38,534 nt of DNA, taken from Chitinophagaceae bacterium. GTDB taxonomy: Bacteria; Bacteroidota; Bacteroidia; Chitinophagales; Chitinophagaceae. The position numbers and the translations under genes are program-made. The notes below the pieces were generated by a model, which had not been told where the DNA came from, did not search any database, and saw only the letters and a list, made by a program, of their open reading frames with translations. The stretch covers positions 1 through 38,534 of the forward strand of contig JAICXX010000038.1 of assembly GCA_025934485.1 (NCBI GenBank), given 5' to 3'. Positions 10,089-19,373 of this stretch are shown piece by piece. The stretch's first letter is position 1; each line of letters starts with the position of its first letter.

Positions 10089-10754
10089 ATGGAAAAATAT
10101 GCGGTGATCGTTGCCGGCGGTTCCGGCACGCGGATGGGTACGGATACGCCAAAGCAGTTCCTCGAGCTTTGCGGCCGGCCTATACTGTGGTATACGCTGA
10201 ATACCTTTCTGAGCGCCTATGAAGATATGCCGGTGGTGCTTGTCGCGCCGAAACATCACGAGGAGACGACGCGGGTGCTGGTCGCCACTACGGCTTTCCC
10301 GGAGAGGATCCAGGTGGTAACGGGCGGGGCCACGCGGTTTGAAAGCGTCCGCAATGGTCTGGCGATGGCTGTTGGGGAGAGCGTGATCTTTGTCCACGAT
10401 GGGGTGCGGTGTCTGGTCAGCCGGGAGCTGATCCATCGTTGTTATGCCGGCGCGCTGGAACATGGATCGGCGATACCCGTGGTCGATTCGAAGGATAGCG
10501 TTCGGCTGATCACGGCTACCGGGAACGAAGCGATCGACCGGCATCGGGTAAAGCTCGTTCAGACGCCACAAACTTTTCTTAGCAAGCTTTTGGTCCCTGC
10601 TTACCAGGCTGCCTACCGGGAGAGCTTTACCGACGAGGCCTCGGTGGTCGAAGCGGCAGGGCATCCCATACATCTTGTAGACGGGGAGATCGATAATATC
10701 AAGATCACGGTGCCCAGTGATCTGACGATAGCCGAGCGGGTGTTATCGTTTTAG
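10089..10754 (+). CDS. ispD: 2-C-methyl-D-erythritol 4-phosphate cytidylyltransferase
   Basis: This 221-residue enzyme of the MEP isoprenoid pathway transfers CMP from CTP to methylerythritol phosphate. The CTP-binding loop VAGGSGTRMGTDTPKQFLEL is near residues 8-27. VTGGATRFESVRNGL, VFVHDGVRCLVS and VQTPQTF follow in the expected order. The arginine-containing loop reads HDGVRC where many homologues have HDGVRP or HDAARP, a small variation of uncertain effect. Length is normal. The presence of IspD indicates the MEP route. It ends 70 bp before the convergent GNAT gene. Confidence 0.93.
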   Translation: MEKYAVIVAGGSGTRMGTDTPKQFLELCGRPILWYTLNTFLSAYEDMPVVLVAPKHHEETTRVLVATTAFPERIQVVTGGATRFESVRNGLAMAVGESVIFVHDGVRCLVSRELIHRCYAGALEHGSAIPVVDSKDSVRLITATGNEAIDRHRVKLVQTPQTFLSKLLVPAYQAAYRESFTDEASVVEAAGHPIHLVDGEIDNIKITVPSDLTIAERVLSF

Positions 10755-10817
10755 TCAGCGGGCGGGCCGGTGATCAGGGGCCTCGCGGCGGCGGGCCGGG
10801 CTCTCGCGGCAACGCTG

Positions 10818-10834
10818 GGCTGGTTCAGCCTTTT
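10818..10834 (+). terminator. Weak terminator after ispD
   Basis: The stem GGCTG (10818-10822) and CAGCC (10826-10830) with a 3-nt loop is followed by TTTT. It overlaps the last codons of the convergent GNAT gene. The stem is short, so the call is tentative. Confidence 0.35.
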
Positions 10835-11814
10835 AGCCACTTAAGCGGCCAGGGTAGATGGTTATACCGGTAACAAAAATAGGGCTGTTGTATGCCGCCG
10901 AAGCTGGTGTAGAACCGGGCAACGCCAGGAAGATCGGAGCCTTCGAAATCCAGCAGCAAAGGGTGGCCGGCGAATTCGCGTATCAATTGATCCAATAGAA
11001 AATGATTGGCGCTGACCTTGCGTCCTGCGGGAAAGGTTACCGGTTGAAGCAGGTAGAGCCGGTGTTTGTCGCGGGGGAGAAGAGCTGTTGCCAGCGGCTC
11101 ATCCGCGGGACCGCTTACGATGCGGAGGATGAGTTGGTCCTCTTTTAGCAATTGGCGACATAGTCGTTCAAGGTGTTCATAGTCTTTGGCGGTGACATGC
11201 GGTGTACGAGCACCATATGTCCGGCGGTAGCCTTCCAATGCGGCCGATAGATCGAGATCATCGGAATACCGGAGTTCATGACGTGTTGCATTTTTGAGGT
11301 TGCGCGAGAGATGAGAATTGTAGTTTGACGCTATGTGAGGATAGGGGGCGTGCAGGTCCAGGACGAAGTTCTTTTGGGGTTGAACGGCGGGGAGGGCATT
11401 GCCGTAGTTGAGAAAGATCTCGGCGAAGCGAAAATGACCGCAGGTGGCTTCTAAAAAGGCTTCGATGAGCCCCGTTGAAAGCGGCTCGGCTGAGAAGATG
11501 CCCGTTTGTTGGGTGAAAGGCGGCTGGCAGAGATAGCGGATGCCATATTTGCGGCGCCAGGTCAGGGGCATGACGGCTTCGTAGTCGCCGAGGATCAGGG
11601 CGTCCCACTGGTGTGCGGCCATGTGGTCGAGGTAGAAATGGAAGCCGTAGAGGAGGGAGTTGGTGGCTCGGGCGATGCAGGCATCCCACCGGGCGGTGTC
11701 GATCTCGTGGCGGGTGACGTAGCGGATATGGTAGCTCGTGCCGGCTGAGGGGCCGGTGTTCGCGGGTGGGTGGGCCGGGCCGCCGGAATGGCCGGTATGT
11801 TCGCTAGTACTCAT
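10825..11814 (-). CDS. GNAT/FemAB-like acyltransferase
   Basis: The protein has 329 residues. After a Gly/Pro/His/Thr-rich N-terminus of about 26 residues, the rest reads as a duplicated GNAT fold of the FemAB/BioF2-like type. Clues are WDACIARATNSLLYGFHFYLDHM, the central SNYNSHLSRNLKNATRH segment and the C-terminal LLLDFEGSDLPGVARFYTSFGG. The last motif is characteristic of GNAT-like proteins in Bacteroidetes. It has no signal peptide. FemAB-like proteins transfer aminoacyl or acyl groups, but the donor and acceptor here are unknown. The ATG overlaps the stop of the M1 peptidase gene (ATGA). It is the last gene of a six-gene operon, so a role in envelope modification is inferred. Confidence 0.7.
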   Translation of the reverse strand: MSTSEHTGHSGGPAHPPANTGPSAGTSYHIRYVTRHEIDTARWDACIARATNSLLYGFHFYLDHMAAHQWDALILGDYEAVMPLTWRRKYGIRYLCQPPFTQQTGIFSAEPLSTGLIEAFLEATCGHFRFAEIFLNYGNALPAVQPQKNFVLDLHAPYPHIASNYNSHLSRNLKNATRHELRYSDDLDLSAALEGYRRTYGARTPHVTAKDYEHLERLCRQLLKEDQLILRIVSGPADEPLATALLPRDKHRLYLLQPVTFPAGRKVSANHFLLDQLIREFAGHPLLLDFEGSDLPGVARFYTSFGGIQQPYFCYRYNHLPWPLKWLKG

Positions 11815-14495
11815 TTGCCGACAATGAGTTTCCGGAAGTCGATGTTTTGGATATCGATGGCAAACGAGATCTTTTTCCCGAGACTGTTCTGGTCGGGAAC
11901 GGTCTTGAGCTGGCTGGAGAAATCGCTGCTATAGACCAGTGGGGCGTAGATATGGAAAATGTCGTGGAAAAGGTCGAGCTCGAGACCGCTGACGTAGAGG
12001 AAATGATCGGTGGGCGGCGTGTTGCCCCAGGCCTGGGTGTAGGTGCCAATGTCTAAGAATAATTTCAGGGGAAGCCATTGGGGGACGATCTGGCGGGGCA
12101 GGGTGGTGCGGAGGTTGAGGGAGGCGACCCAATTATCGCTGCGCCCCTGCAGGCTCTGAAAGAGGTCGGTACGCAAGTGCAGCTCGCCGTCGCGGTTCAT
12201 GATCTGCTGGCTGGCCAGGCCCATGAATTCGGAACGCCCCACGAAATAATTCTCATAGGTATAGTCTTCACTGCCGCGGACGGCTGTGAGCTTGGGCTCG
12301 TAGCGGGTGATATCGCCCGAGGTCTCGCCGGAGGCCAGGTAGCCAAATTTTGCGCCGAAGAGCCGCAGGTCGAGGCCAGCGCCCCTGGCATAGTTGAAGA
12401 AATAGTTGCCGGTGAAGTTGATCCGGTAGAAACCGGAGGCCTGCTGTAGCTGCAGACGCGCTTTATACGGGTAGAGCACGCGGGTATCGCGGATGTCGAA
12501 ATTCAATTCGTTGAGGTAGCGGAAACTGTATTTCCCTGCGGTAGGGTAGTACAGTGAATCGGCGTGTTTTTGGACATAATGGTCGAGTGCGTTTTCGCCA
12601 ATGAGATAGGTTTTCCATTCGAGTGCGATCTCCCGGGTGCTGTGGGGGTTGTTTTGGGGAAAGACGATACGCAAGGACGGTATCAGCTTGTAGAAACCGC
12701 CGAAGAGCTTGTGGCCGCTGCTGTCGGTGGCGCTGCTTGTGGAAAAACGTGTGCCGGTGATGCCCAGACGAATTTGTTGTAGCCCCTGATCGGGGTAGGT
12801 GGTCCAGAAGAGACCGCCGGTGCCGTCGAGCCGATGGCTTAGGGTACCATAGAAGGGAGCCAGGAAGAACTGAACGGGGCTGGGTGGCAGATTGAAATTA
12901 TGGATCACGGCGCCGACCATGATGTGGTCGTAGTCGTTGAAGGCGAGTAGCGGTGCGAAGCCGAGATATTGGATGCTGTCCGTATGGTGCAGGTTGTAGC
13001 CGAAGGTGGGTTTTAGCCGGCGATGGGCGGGCAGGGGTGGAAGGGGGCCTTTCCGGTCGAGGAGTGAAAAAAAGGCGTCGAGGTTGCGTTGGCTTGTTTG
13101 GGTGATGATTGCTTTGAGATCGTCCGGATAAGGGTGTTTGAACTGCCAGGTGCGGAAGTAGGTGCGCATACAGCTATCGAAAAGCGGGGTGCCGAGAGTA
13201 TCTTCCAGCAGCTTCAGCCAGGCGCCTGTTTTCGTGTAGGCAATATCGTTATAATTCTGAGCGGTAAAATCCTCCGATGAAGTGGAGATCGGCTGATCTT
13301 TTTTCTCTACGGCGCGGGTTTCGGTCACTGCCAGACCGGGATCTTCGGAATAGCCGTAATAAAGGGTCTCGTAGCGGTTGTCGTAATAGGTGTCGATGCC
13401 TTCGTCCATCCAGGGGAAACGGCGTTCGTCAGTGCCGAGGATGCCGTAGAACCAATTGTGGCCTACTTCGTGTTCGATGGTCAGGTCGAGTTCACGGGCG
13501 GTGGGTTGGTTATTGATCACCGTGATGGTGGGGTATTCCATGGCGTCCGAGGTGTCGGAGCGGGACTGGACGGCGGTGATGGTATTGTAGGGGTATTCGC
13601 CGATGAGGGTGGAACGGAACAGGACGGCGCGTTTGATGTAGGCGATGGCCTGTTTCCAGCCGGGGCCGGCGGTGGGGGTATAATACGAATAGACGCCGAT
13701 GATGCGGCCGGAGGGTAGGCGGAGGGTATCGTGATCGTGGTGAAAATGCCTGTCTGCAAACCAGGCGAAATCGTGAACGCTGTCCTGATAGTAGTGATAG
13801 GTATGGTTTGCGGAGTCCTGCAGGTTGCCGGTTGCCGCAACGGTGAAGCGTGCGGGTACGGTGATGTGGACGTCGAAGCTGCCAAATTCGCTGTAGAACT
13901 CGCCCTGGTCGAGATAGGGCATGGGGTGCCAGCCATGTCTGTCATAGACGGCGGGTTTGGGATACCATTGGGTGATCTGGTAGGAGGGGGCGGATGCAAA
14001 CGGAGAACCCGTGTATCCACTGCGGGAGAAAAGATGGGGCAGCTGTACGTGAAAGGGTGTGGTGATGGTCGTCTCGCCGCCGGGCGGGAGGGGGCGGGGC
14101 AGGATGACGCGGATGATATCGATGTACTGTGGGTGATCTTCCAGCCGGGCTTCCTGGCCGTCGACGCGGAATTCGAGGCGGTTCATGTAACCGCGGTCCT
14201 GCTTGTCGGAAAAATAGAAGTCGGTGCGGCCGTTGTCCAGGAGCTGTTCGCTGAAGGCGGTGCGGTCGTTCTTATAGGCGTTTGGCCAGCAATGGAACCA
14301 AATATCGTGAAGTGTGTCGGGGGAGTGGTTGATGTACCGGATGCGGGCGGAGCCGTCGAGCGTATGTGCGGGGTCGCCCAGGGTAACGTCGATGGTATAA
14401 TGCACTTCCTGCTGGAAGTAGTGGTCCTGGGCGAGTCCCGGGAGCCGGAAGAGACACACGATAAGCAGTAGTACTATTAGCTTTTTATGCTCCAT
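11811..14495 (-). CDS. Secreted M1-family metallopeptidase with beta-rich C-terminal half
   Basis: The protein has 894 residues and a signal peptide (about 1-22, ending GLAQ). The N-terminal half follows the M1 aminopeptidase plan: a beta-sandwich (residues 25-240), then the zinc site HEVGH at 342-346 and the third ligand E365 in WMDEG, exactly the HExxH-x18-E spacing. The GAMEN-like exopeptidase motif appears as SDAMEYPTI just before it. From about residue 500 to the end the sequence is rich in alternating hydrophobic and aromatic strands (for example LNFDIRDTRVLYPYKARLQLQ) and resembles an outer-membrane barrel or a large beta domain rather than the usual helical M1 C-terminus. It probably acts in the periplasm or at the outer membrane. 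It sits 18 bp after the SGNH gene and overlaps the GNAT gene by 4 bp. Confidence 0.82.
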   Translation of the reverse strand: MEHKKLIVLLLIVCLFRLPGLAQDHYFQQEVHYTIDVTLGDPAHTLDGSARIRYINHSPDTLHDIWFHCWPNAYKNDRTAFSEQLLDNGRTDFYFSDKQDRGYMNRLEFRVDGQEARLEDHPQYIDIIRVILPRPLPPGGETTITTPFHVQLPHLFSRSGYTGSPFASAPSYQITQWYPKPAVYDRHGWHPMPYLDQGEFYSEFGSFDVHITVPARFTVAATGNLQDSANHTYHYYQDSVHDFAWFADRHFHHDHDTLRLPSGRIIGVYSYYTPTAGPGWKQAIAYIKRAVLFRSTLIGEYPYNTITAVQSRSDTSDAMEYPTITVINNQPTARELDLTIEHEVGHNWFYGILGTDERRFPWMDEGIDTYYDNRYETLYYGYSEDPGLAVTETRAVEKKDQPISTSSEDFTAQNYNDIAYTKTGAWLKLLEDTLGTPLFDSCMRTYFRTWQFKHPYPDDLKAIITQTSQRNLDAFFSLLDRKGPLPPLPAHRRLKPTFGYNLHHTDSIQYLGFAPLLAFNDYDHIMVGAVIHNFNLPPSPVQFFLAPFYGTLSHRLDGTGGLFWTTYPDQGLQQIRLGITGTRFSTSSATDSSGHKLFGGFYKLIPSLRIVFPQNNPHSTREIALEWKTYLIGENALDHYVQKHADSLYYPTAGKYSFRYLNELNFDIRDTRVLYPYKARLQLQQASGFYRINFTGNYFFNYARGAGLDLRLFGAKFGYLASGETSGDITRYEPKLTAVRGSEDYTYENYFVGRSEFMGLASQQIMNRDGELHLRTDLFQSLQGRSDNWVASLNLRTTLPRQIVPQWLPLKLFLDIGTYTQAWGNTPPTDHFLYVSGLELDLFHDIFHIYAPLVYSSDFSSQLKTVPDQNSLGKKISFAIDIQNIDFRKLIVGK

Positions 14496-14513
14496 GCGGT
14501 TGTCAAATATAGG

Positions 14514-15461
14514 TTATTCGGAGTTATGGAGATCGGCGGACAGGAGGCGGGTGAATTTGCGGGCGCCGGAGTCGTTGAGATGAGTGGCGTCGTAGAAAAG
14601 GCTGTCATGCCGGCAAAAATCGGGCGAGCGGCTATAGTCGAGGAATGTGATATGCTGGCGGCGACAAATGTCGGCGGCGGTGTGGATCGTCGATGAACCG
14701 GTAGTCAAGGGAAAATAGACGGGTGAGACGATGACGGCCAGGCGGCAGCCGTGTTGACTGGCAAGGGCAATCAGTTGTTGGAAGGCGGCCACGATGGTGG
14801 TGTCGGGTGTGGCGGATAGCCCGGCGCCTGAGAAATCGTCGGCGAGGGCGGCCTTGCGGATTACGGCGGGCATAGCAGGCAGGGACATAAATTTCGGGTT
14901 ATAGCCGTGGTTCGTGCTGTCGTCCTCCGTATCGGCGATGGAGCGTTTAAAGATCTGCAGGCTCAGGGAGTTGTAGCAATAAAGGTAGGAGAGGGTTTTG
15001 ACCGATTCCCATGGGCCTCTTTGGTCGAGGATCGATGCGATCCCGGGGTGGGTATGGTAGTAGGGTAATAGAATGGCGAGCTGGTTGAAATCGGATTCTT
15101 CGGGGGCGAATGCGGTGGGGAGGAGGTCGAGAATGAGGGCTTTGGGTTGATAGCGTTTAAGGACGGCAGTTACGATGGCTTGCGAATAGAAAAGTCCCTG
15201 CCCGTCCTTCCCTGCGTTGTAACAAGCGAGGTGCAAGCTGTCCGTGAGGATGTCCGGCACGTACTGATGTACGGCCCTGGAAGAGCCGAGAACGAGCAGG
15301 GGCGCCGTCGTCGAGTCGATCACAAAGGTAATGTGTCCCTGCTCACCGTGGGTAATTCGGGCGTAGGCATGGGCGAGCCACCGGCCGATGAGCTGGTCGG
15401 CGAGGAGGAGTCCTGCGGCGATGATGACCAGTTTTCCTATGAACTTCCGCGCGCTTTGCAT
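14514..15461 (-). CDS. SGNH-hydrolase-like protein (AlgJ/DltD-type partner)
   Basis: The protein has 315 residues, with one N-terminal TM segment or uncleaved signal (about residues 9-27). The block-I serine lies in LVLGSSRAVHQY (G59, S60, S61, R62). The C-terminal DATH (D291, H294) provides the Asp-His pair, so an SGNH-type triad is present. Such proteins sit in the periplasm and work with an MBOAT membrane acyltransferase to move acetyl or other acyl groups onto a polysaccharide, as AlgJ/AlgX do with AlgI. The MBOAT gene is immediately upstream with a 14-bp gap, which supports the pairing. The acceptor is not known. Confidence 0.78.
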   Translation of the reverse strand: MQSARKFIGKLVIIAAGLLLADQLIGRWLAHAYARITHGEQGHITFVIDSTTAPLLVLGSSRAVHQYVPDILTDSLHLACYNAGKDGQGLFYSQAIVTAVLKRYQPKALILDLLPTAFAPEESDFNQLAILLPYYHTHPGIASILDQRGPWESVKTLSYLYCYNSLSLQIFKRSIADTEDDSTNHGYNPKFMSLPAMPAVIRKAALADDFSGAGLSATPDTTIVAAFQQLIALASQHGCRLAVIVSPVYFPLTTGSSTIHTAADICRRQHITFLDYSRSPDFCRHDSLFYDATHLNDSGARKFTRLLSADLHNSE

Positions 15462-15475
15462 TAGCCTTTATCGGT

Positions 15476-16939
15476 TTAAAATTGAAAATAGATGAACTGG
15501 CTGGCATTGAAAACGCCAAACAGCAAGATTAGCACGATGAGGGCGATACAGGCAGCCAACCGGACACCGGCGCGGCGGTGATCGAGCAGCACATGTTTTT
15601 CGCCGAAAAACGCCGTTTTGATATCGGCGCCGATGATACAGGCGATGCCCATGAAACAGCAAAGCAAGAGCACCCTTTCGCGGAACTCTTCGGGTCTTTG
15701 CCAGGGGGTAAGGGGGCTCAGTATCCGTCGGATCATCATAACGGCCTGGGTTACGTTTGCTGCCCTGAAAAAGATCCAGGTGAGGCACAAAAAGGTAAAG
15801 GTCATCAGACCGCGGAACATGGCAAAGGGTAATAGCAGGGATCGGGGGCGGCCGGTGTTCAGGGCCCTGCCGAATGTGTAGGGGGGGCTCTTCCAGTGAT
15901 CAGTAAGCGATTCGAGGATCACGATGCCGGCGTGAAGCAGGCCCCAGATGACGAAGGTCCAGGCCGCGCCGTGCCAGAGGCCGCTAAGGAGGAAGACCAC
16001 GAGCAGGTTGAAGCAGGTGCGTATGGTGCCGAGGCGGCTGCCGCCCATGGGGATATACAGGTAGTCCCTGAACCAGCGGGTGAGGGTCATATGCCAGCGG
16101 CGCCAGAAGTCCCTTACCGAGGCGGCGAGATAGGGCTGGCGGAAGTTTGGCGCCAGGGTGATGCCCATGGTCTTTGCGGCGCCGATGGCGATGAGGGAGT
16201 AGCCGGCAAAATCGCAATAGATCTGGAAAGGAAAGAAGAAGACGGCGAGCAGCAGTGCGAGGCGGCTGTGTATTTCGGGGTCGTGATAGATATAGTTAAC
16301 ATAAATGCCCAACCGGTCTGCGACGACCACCTTCATAAAGAAGCCGATGAGCATTTTTTTGAGGCCTTCGGCGATGCCGTCGTAGTCGGGTGGCTGTCCA
16401 TTATGTAATTGCGGAAGCAGTTCCGCGGGACGTTCGATGGGGCCGGCGACGAGTTGGGGATAGAACATCACATAGAGTGCGTAGAGGCCAAGGTGTCTTT
16501 CTGCTTTTTGGCGGCCTTTGTACACCTCGATGGTATAGCTCATGGCCTGAAAGGTGTGAAAGGAAAGACCGAGGGGAAGGGCAAGCCGCCATAGGGGAAA
16601 GGGAAAGGTTTGGATATGGGCGAGAGAAAGAAGGTGGTTGAAGGTATCGATAAAGAAGTTGTAGTATTTAAAGAGCGACAGGGCGCCCAGGTTAGCGGTG
16701 AGGCTCAGGACCAGGAAGGCTTTGCGTTGTTTGCGGGGGGCGGAATCGATACAGCGGCCGGCGATGTAGTCGATTCCGATGATGGTGAAGAGGACGAGCA
16801 GATAGGCGGGGATGAAGGACGCGTAGAAGTAGCAGCTCGCGATGAGCAGGAGCAGCCAGCGCCACCGGTAGCCGATGAGGTAGTACAGCGGGGTGACGAT
16901 GCCAAAGAAAAGCAAGAATGAAAAGGAGTTGAATAGCAT
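15476..16939 (-). CDS. MBOAT-family O-acyltransferase (AlgI-like)
   Basis: This polytopic membrane protein has 487 residues. It begins MLFNSFSFLLFF, the usual N-terminus of the AlgI/PatA family. The family signatures are GLSFHTFQAMSYTIEVYKG, FYPQLVAGPIERP, DFWRRWHMTLTRWFRDYLYI and LSGLWHGAAWTFVIWG. The catalytic histidine is H323, in WHG. Family members take acyl groups (usually acetyl) from cytoplasmic acyl-CoA across the membrane and pass them to an SGNH-type partner, encoded next in the operon. It lies 5 bp after the sugar transferase gene, which points to O-acylation of the glycan initiated by that enzyme. Confidence 0.93.
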   Translation of the reverse strand: MLFNSFSFLLFFGIVTPLYYLIGYRWRWLLLLIASCYFYASFIPAYLLVLFTIIGIDYIAGRCIDSAPRKQRKAFLVLSLTANLGALSLFKYYNFFIDTFNHLLSLAHIQTFPFPLWRLALPLGLSFHTFQAMSYTIEVYKGRQKAERHLGLYALYVMFYPQLVAGPIERPAELLPQLHNGQPPDYDGIAEGLKKMLIGFFMKVVVADRLGIYVNYIYHDPEIHSRLALLLAVFFFPFQIYCDFAGYSLIAIGAAKTMGITLAPNFRQPYLAASVRDFWRRWHMTLTRWFRDYLYIPMGGSRLGTIRTCFNLLVVFLLSGLWHGAAWTFVIWGLLHAGIVILESLTDHWKSPPYTFGRALNTGRPRSLLLPFAMFRGLMTFTFLCLTWIFFRAANVTQAVMMIRRILSPLTPWQRPEEFRERVLLLCCFMGIACIIGADIKTAFFGEKHVLLDHRRAGVRLAACIALIVLILLFGVFNASQFIYFQF

Positions 16940-16944
16940 AGGAT

Positions 16945-18372
16945 CTATTTACCTTTTCCCCTGAAGATGATCAGAAGGGTGTACAACATGATCTTCCAGT
17001 CGAGCATCAGGGAGATGTTTTCGAGGTACATGAGGTCGTATTTCATGCGTTCGAGCATTTCGTCCACGTTCTCGGCATAGCCAAACTGCACCATTCCCCA
17101 GGAGGTGAGCCCCGGTTTTACTTTTAACAGATAACGGTAATAGGGGGTATGGGTGTATAGCTGTTGAATATAATATTCCCGTTCCGGCCGGGGGCCTACG
17201 AGGCTCATTTCGCCTTTGAGGATATTCCAAAGCTGCGGCAGCTCATCGATACGCCATTTGCGCATGATCTTGCCCCAGGGGGTGATCCGGGGATCTTGGT
17301 GTGAAGCGAGGGCAGGGCCGTTCTTTTCGGCGTCCCGGATCATGGACCGGAATTTATGGATGCGGAATTTTTTGCCTTTGAAGCCGATGCGGTCCTGGGT
17401 ATAAAAGATGGGGCCGGGGGAGGAGAGGCGGACGCGGATGGCGGCATAGAGCATCAGGGGGGAGAGGAAGAGCAGGCCGCCGAGGGCTGCTGCGACGTCC
17501 ATGATGCGTTTTACATTCTGTTGCCACTCCGGCATGGGACTGGTGTAGATATCGCTCAGAACGGCCCCGAGTATGTTGCTGGTCCGGACGGACCCGGAGA
17601 GGATATCGAGGGTATTGGGGATGATCTTGATGCGGACATCCTTGTTGCTGAGTTTTTCGACGATGGTCTCTACCTCCATTCGGGCCGAGCGTTCGAGGGC
17701 GACGACGACGAGGCGGATATCATATTTGTCGATGGTTTGTTCGATCCCGGCGGAGTCGCCGAGCTGGGGGAGGTGGCGGGCGATCCCGTTGTTTAGCTGG
17801 TTAGAGTTGCTGACATAGCCGGTGTAGCGGTAGCCGGAGGACCGGAGGCCTTCTTTGGAATCATGATAGATCTTGGTGGCCACGGCGTCGCAGCCTACCA
17901 GGAGGGTATTGAAGATGACCTTGCCCCGAACGACCTGGAACCGGATGATGTTGAGGATGACGATGCGGCCAAAGAGGGTTAGGAGAAAGTGGGCCAAAAG
18001 GAAGATGAAGTAGGTCTTGTAGAAATAATGATAATCCTTAACGGGGTCATTGATGACGATGGCAAAGAAGATGGTGGTACAGCCGATGAGCGAATAGATG
18101 AAGGTATTGGAGATCTCGCTTAGCCGGGATTTCTGGTAGAGAGAGCCATAGGAGCCTGCCAGGGTATAAAGGATCAGCCAACCTATGGGGATCGTGATCG
18201 TACCCAGCCAGAAACGTTGGGTTAGCAGCAGGTGGCCTTTGACGAAAATGGGTTCGGAGAGGAGGTAGCGGCGGCTGAAGTGGAAGATGATCGCGCTGAA
18301 TACGGCGGTGATATAGTCGCTGAGGATATACCAAAAGACGGAGATGGTATGTGTTCTTTGACTAGCTGCCAT
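16945..18372 (-). CDS. Polyprenyl glycosylphosphotransferase (exopolysaccharide initiation)
   Basis: The protein has 475 residues and the WcaJ/PssY-type architecture. The N-terminus holds about 4-5 TM segments (residues 10-140). A central CoA-binding-like Rossmann domain includes VIFNTLLVGCDAVA. The C-terminal sugar-transferase domain starts near RIMDVAAALGG (M291, D292) with one more membrane helix. Catalytic-domain motifs are KFRSM, RITPWGKIMRKWRIDELPQL and SLVGPRPE. It would transfer a sugar-1-phosphate from a nucleotide sugar to undecaprenyl phosphate at the inner membrane, the first step of an exopolysaccharide or O-antigen. The sugar cannot be determined here. It lies 5 bp after the Gfo/Idh gene. 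No further glycosyltransferase, flippase or polymerase is found nearby, so the rest of the pathway must be elsewhere. Confidence 0.92.
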   Translation of the reverse strand: MAASQRTHTISVFWYILSDYITAVFSAIIFHFSRRYLLSEPIFVKGHLLLTQRFWLGTITIPIGWLILYTLAGSYGSLYQKSRLSEISNTFIYSLIGCTTIFFAIVINDPVKDYHYFYKTYFIFLLAHFLLTLFGRIVILNIIRFQVVRGKVIFNTLLVGCDAVATKIYHDSKEGLRSSGYRYTGYVSNSNQLNNGIARHLPQLGDSAGIEQTIDKYDIRLVVVALERSARMEVETIVEKLSNKDVRIKIIPNTLDILSGSVRTSNILGAVLSDIYTSPMPEWQQNVKRIMDVAAALGGLLFLSPLMLYAAIRVRLSSPGPIFYTQDRIGFKGKKFRIHKFRSMIRDAEKNGPALASHQDPRITPWGKIMRKWRIDELPQLWNILKGEMSLVGPRPEREYYIQQLYTHTPYYRYLLKVKPGLTSWGMVQFGYAENVDEMLERMKYDLMYLENISLMLDWKIMLYTLLIIFRGKGK

Positions 18373-18377
18373 GCCAA

Positions 18378-19352
18378 TCAGCTGTTGATCGTATTGTGTT
18401 TTATTTTTTGCAGGATTTGATGTGCGATATCCATGGCCCTGAACCCATCTACTTCGGATACCAGGGTAGGAGTGTTAGTCAGGATCGCGTCGCAGAATTT
18501 TTCCAGTTCCATTCTGATGGCATTGACCTCCGGGACGGCGGGATTGGAAAGCGCGATCGTTTTTTTGCCGTTCGGGGTTTCGATGTCGAATGCGAAGACG
18601 TCGTAATCCTGGGGCGTTTTGAGCTTGATGATCTCCGTTTTCTTGTTCAGGAAATCGATGCCAATATAGGCATCTTTCTGGAATAACCGCATTTTCCGCA
18701 TTTTCTTCATGGAGATGCGGCTGGAGGTAAGATTGGCTACGCAGCCGTTGTGGAATTCGATGCGGACGCTGGCGATGTCCGGGGTGTCGGTCATTACGGC
18801 GACGCCGCTGGCGGAGATGTTGTTGACCTCGCTTTTGACCAGGCTCAGGATGATGTCGATATCGTGGATCATGAGGTCGAGGATGACGCTGACCTCGGTC
18901 CCGCGGGGATTGAATTGCGCCAGGCGATGTACTTCGATAAACAGGGGGTTGAGTGATATGGAATGGACGGCGAGGTAGGCGGGGTTGAAGCGTTCGACGT
19001 GGCCCACCTGAAGCTTGACGTTCGATTCCCGGACGAGCTTAACGATCTCGCGGGCTTCTTCCATGGTGTTTGCGAGGGGTTTCTCCACGAAAACGTGTTT
19101 GCCTTTGCGGATCGCTTTTTGGCAGAGGTTGAAGTGGAGGGGGGTGGGGGCGACGATGTCGATGACGTCGCAGGCATCCATGAGGGCGTCGGGGTCGGTG
19201 AAGCGTGGGAGTTGGTATTTCAGGGATACTTCCGCGGCATTGTTATCTTCCGGGTCATAGAATCCAACCAGCTCCACTTGTTTGATCTCTTTCCAGTTAT
19301 TCAGGTGAAATTTTCCGAGGTGACCGACGCCAAAAACCCCTACTTTAAGCAT
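18378..19352 (-). CDS. Gfo/Idh/MocA-family NAD(P)-dependent oxidoreductase
   Basis: The protein has 324 residues. The N-terminal Rossmann nucleotide-binding motif GVFGVGHLG is at 5-13. The family motif EKP is at 90-92 in HVFVEKPLAN. VGHVERFNPA and MIHDIDIILS (H163, D164) form the catalytic region. Family members oxidise sugars or nucleotide sugars with NAD(P). Being first in the operon with a sugar phosphotransferase and an acyltransferase pair, it probably makes a modified nucleotide sugar for the surface glycan; a UDP-GlcNAc 3-dehydrogenase-type role is possible but unproven. A perfect -7 box lies 21 nt upstream of its ATG. Confidence 0.85.
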   Translation of the reverse strand: MLKVGVFGVGHLGKFHLNNWKEIKQVELVGFYDPEDNNAAEVSLKYQLPRFTDPDALMDACDVIDIVAPTPLHFNLCQKAIRKGKHVFVEKPLANTMEEAREIVKLVRESNVKLQVGHVERFNPAYLAVHSISLNPLFIEVHRLAQFNPRGTEVSVILDLMIHDIDIILSLVKSEVNNISASGVAVMTDTPDIASVRIEFHNGCVANLTSSRISMKKMRKMRLFQKDAYIGIDFLNKKTEIIKLKTPQDYDVFAFDIETPNGKKTIALSNPAVPEVNAIRMELEKFCDAILTNTPTLVSEVDGFRAMDIAHQILQKIKHNTINS

Positions 19353-19373
19353 TTATTGTATTTTATTCTGCGG

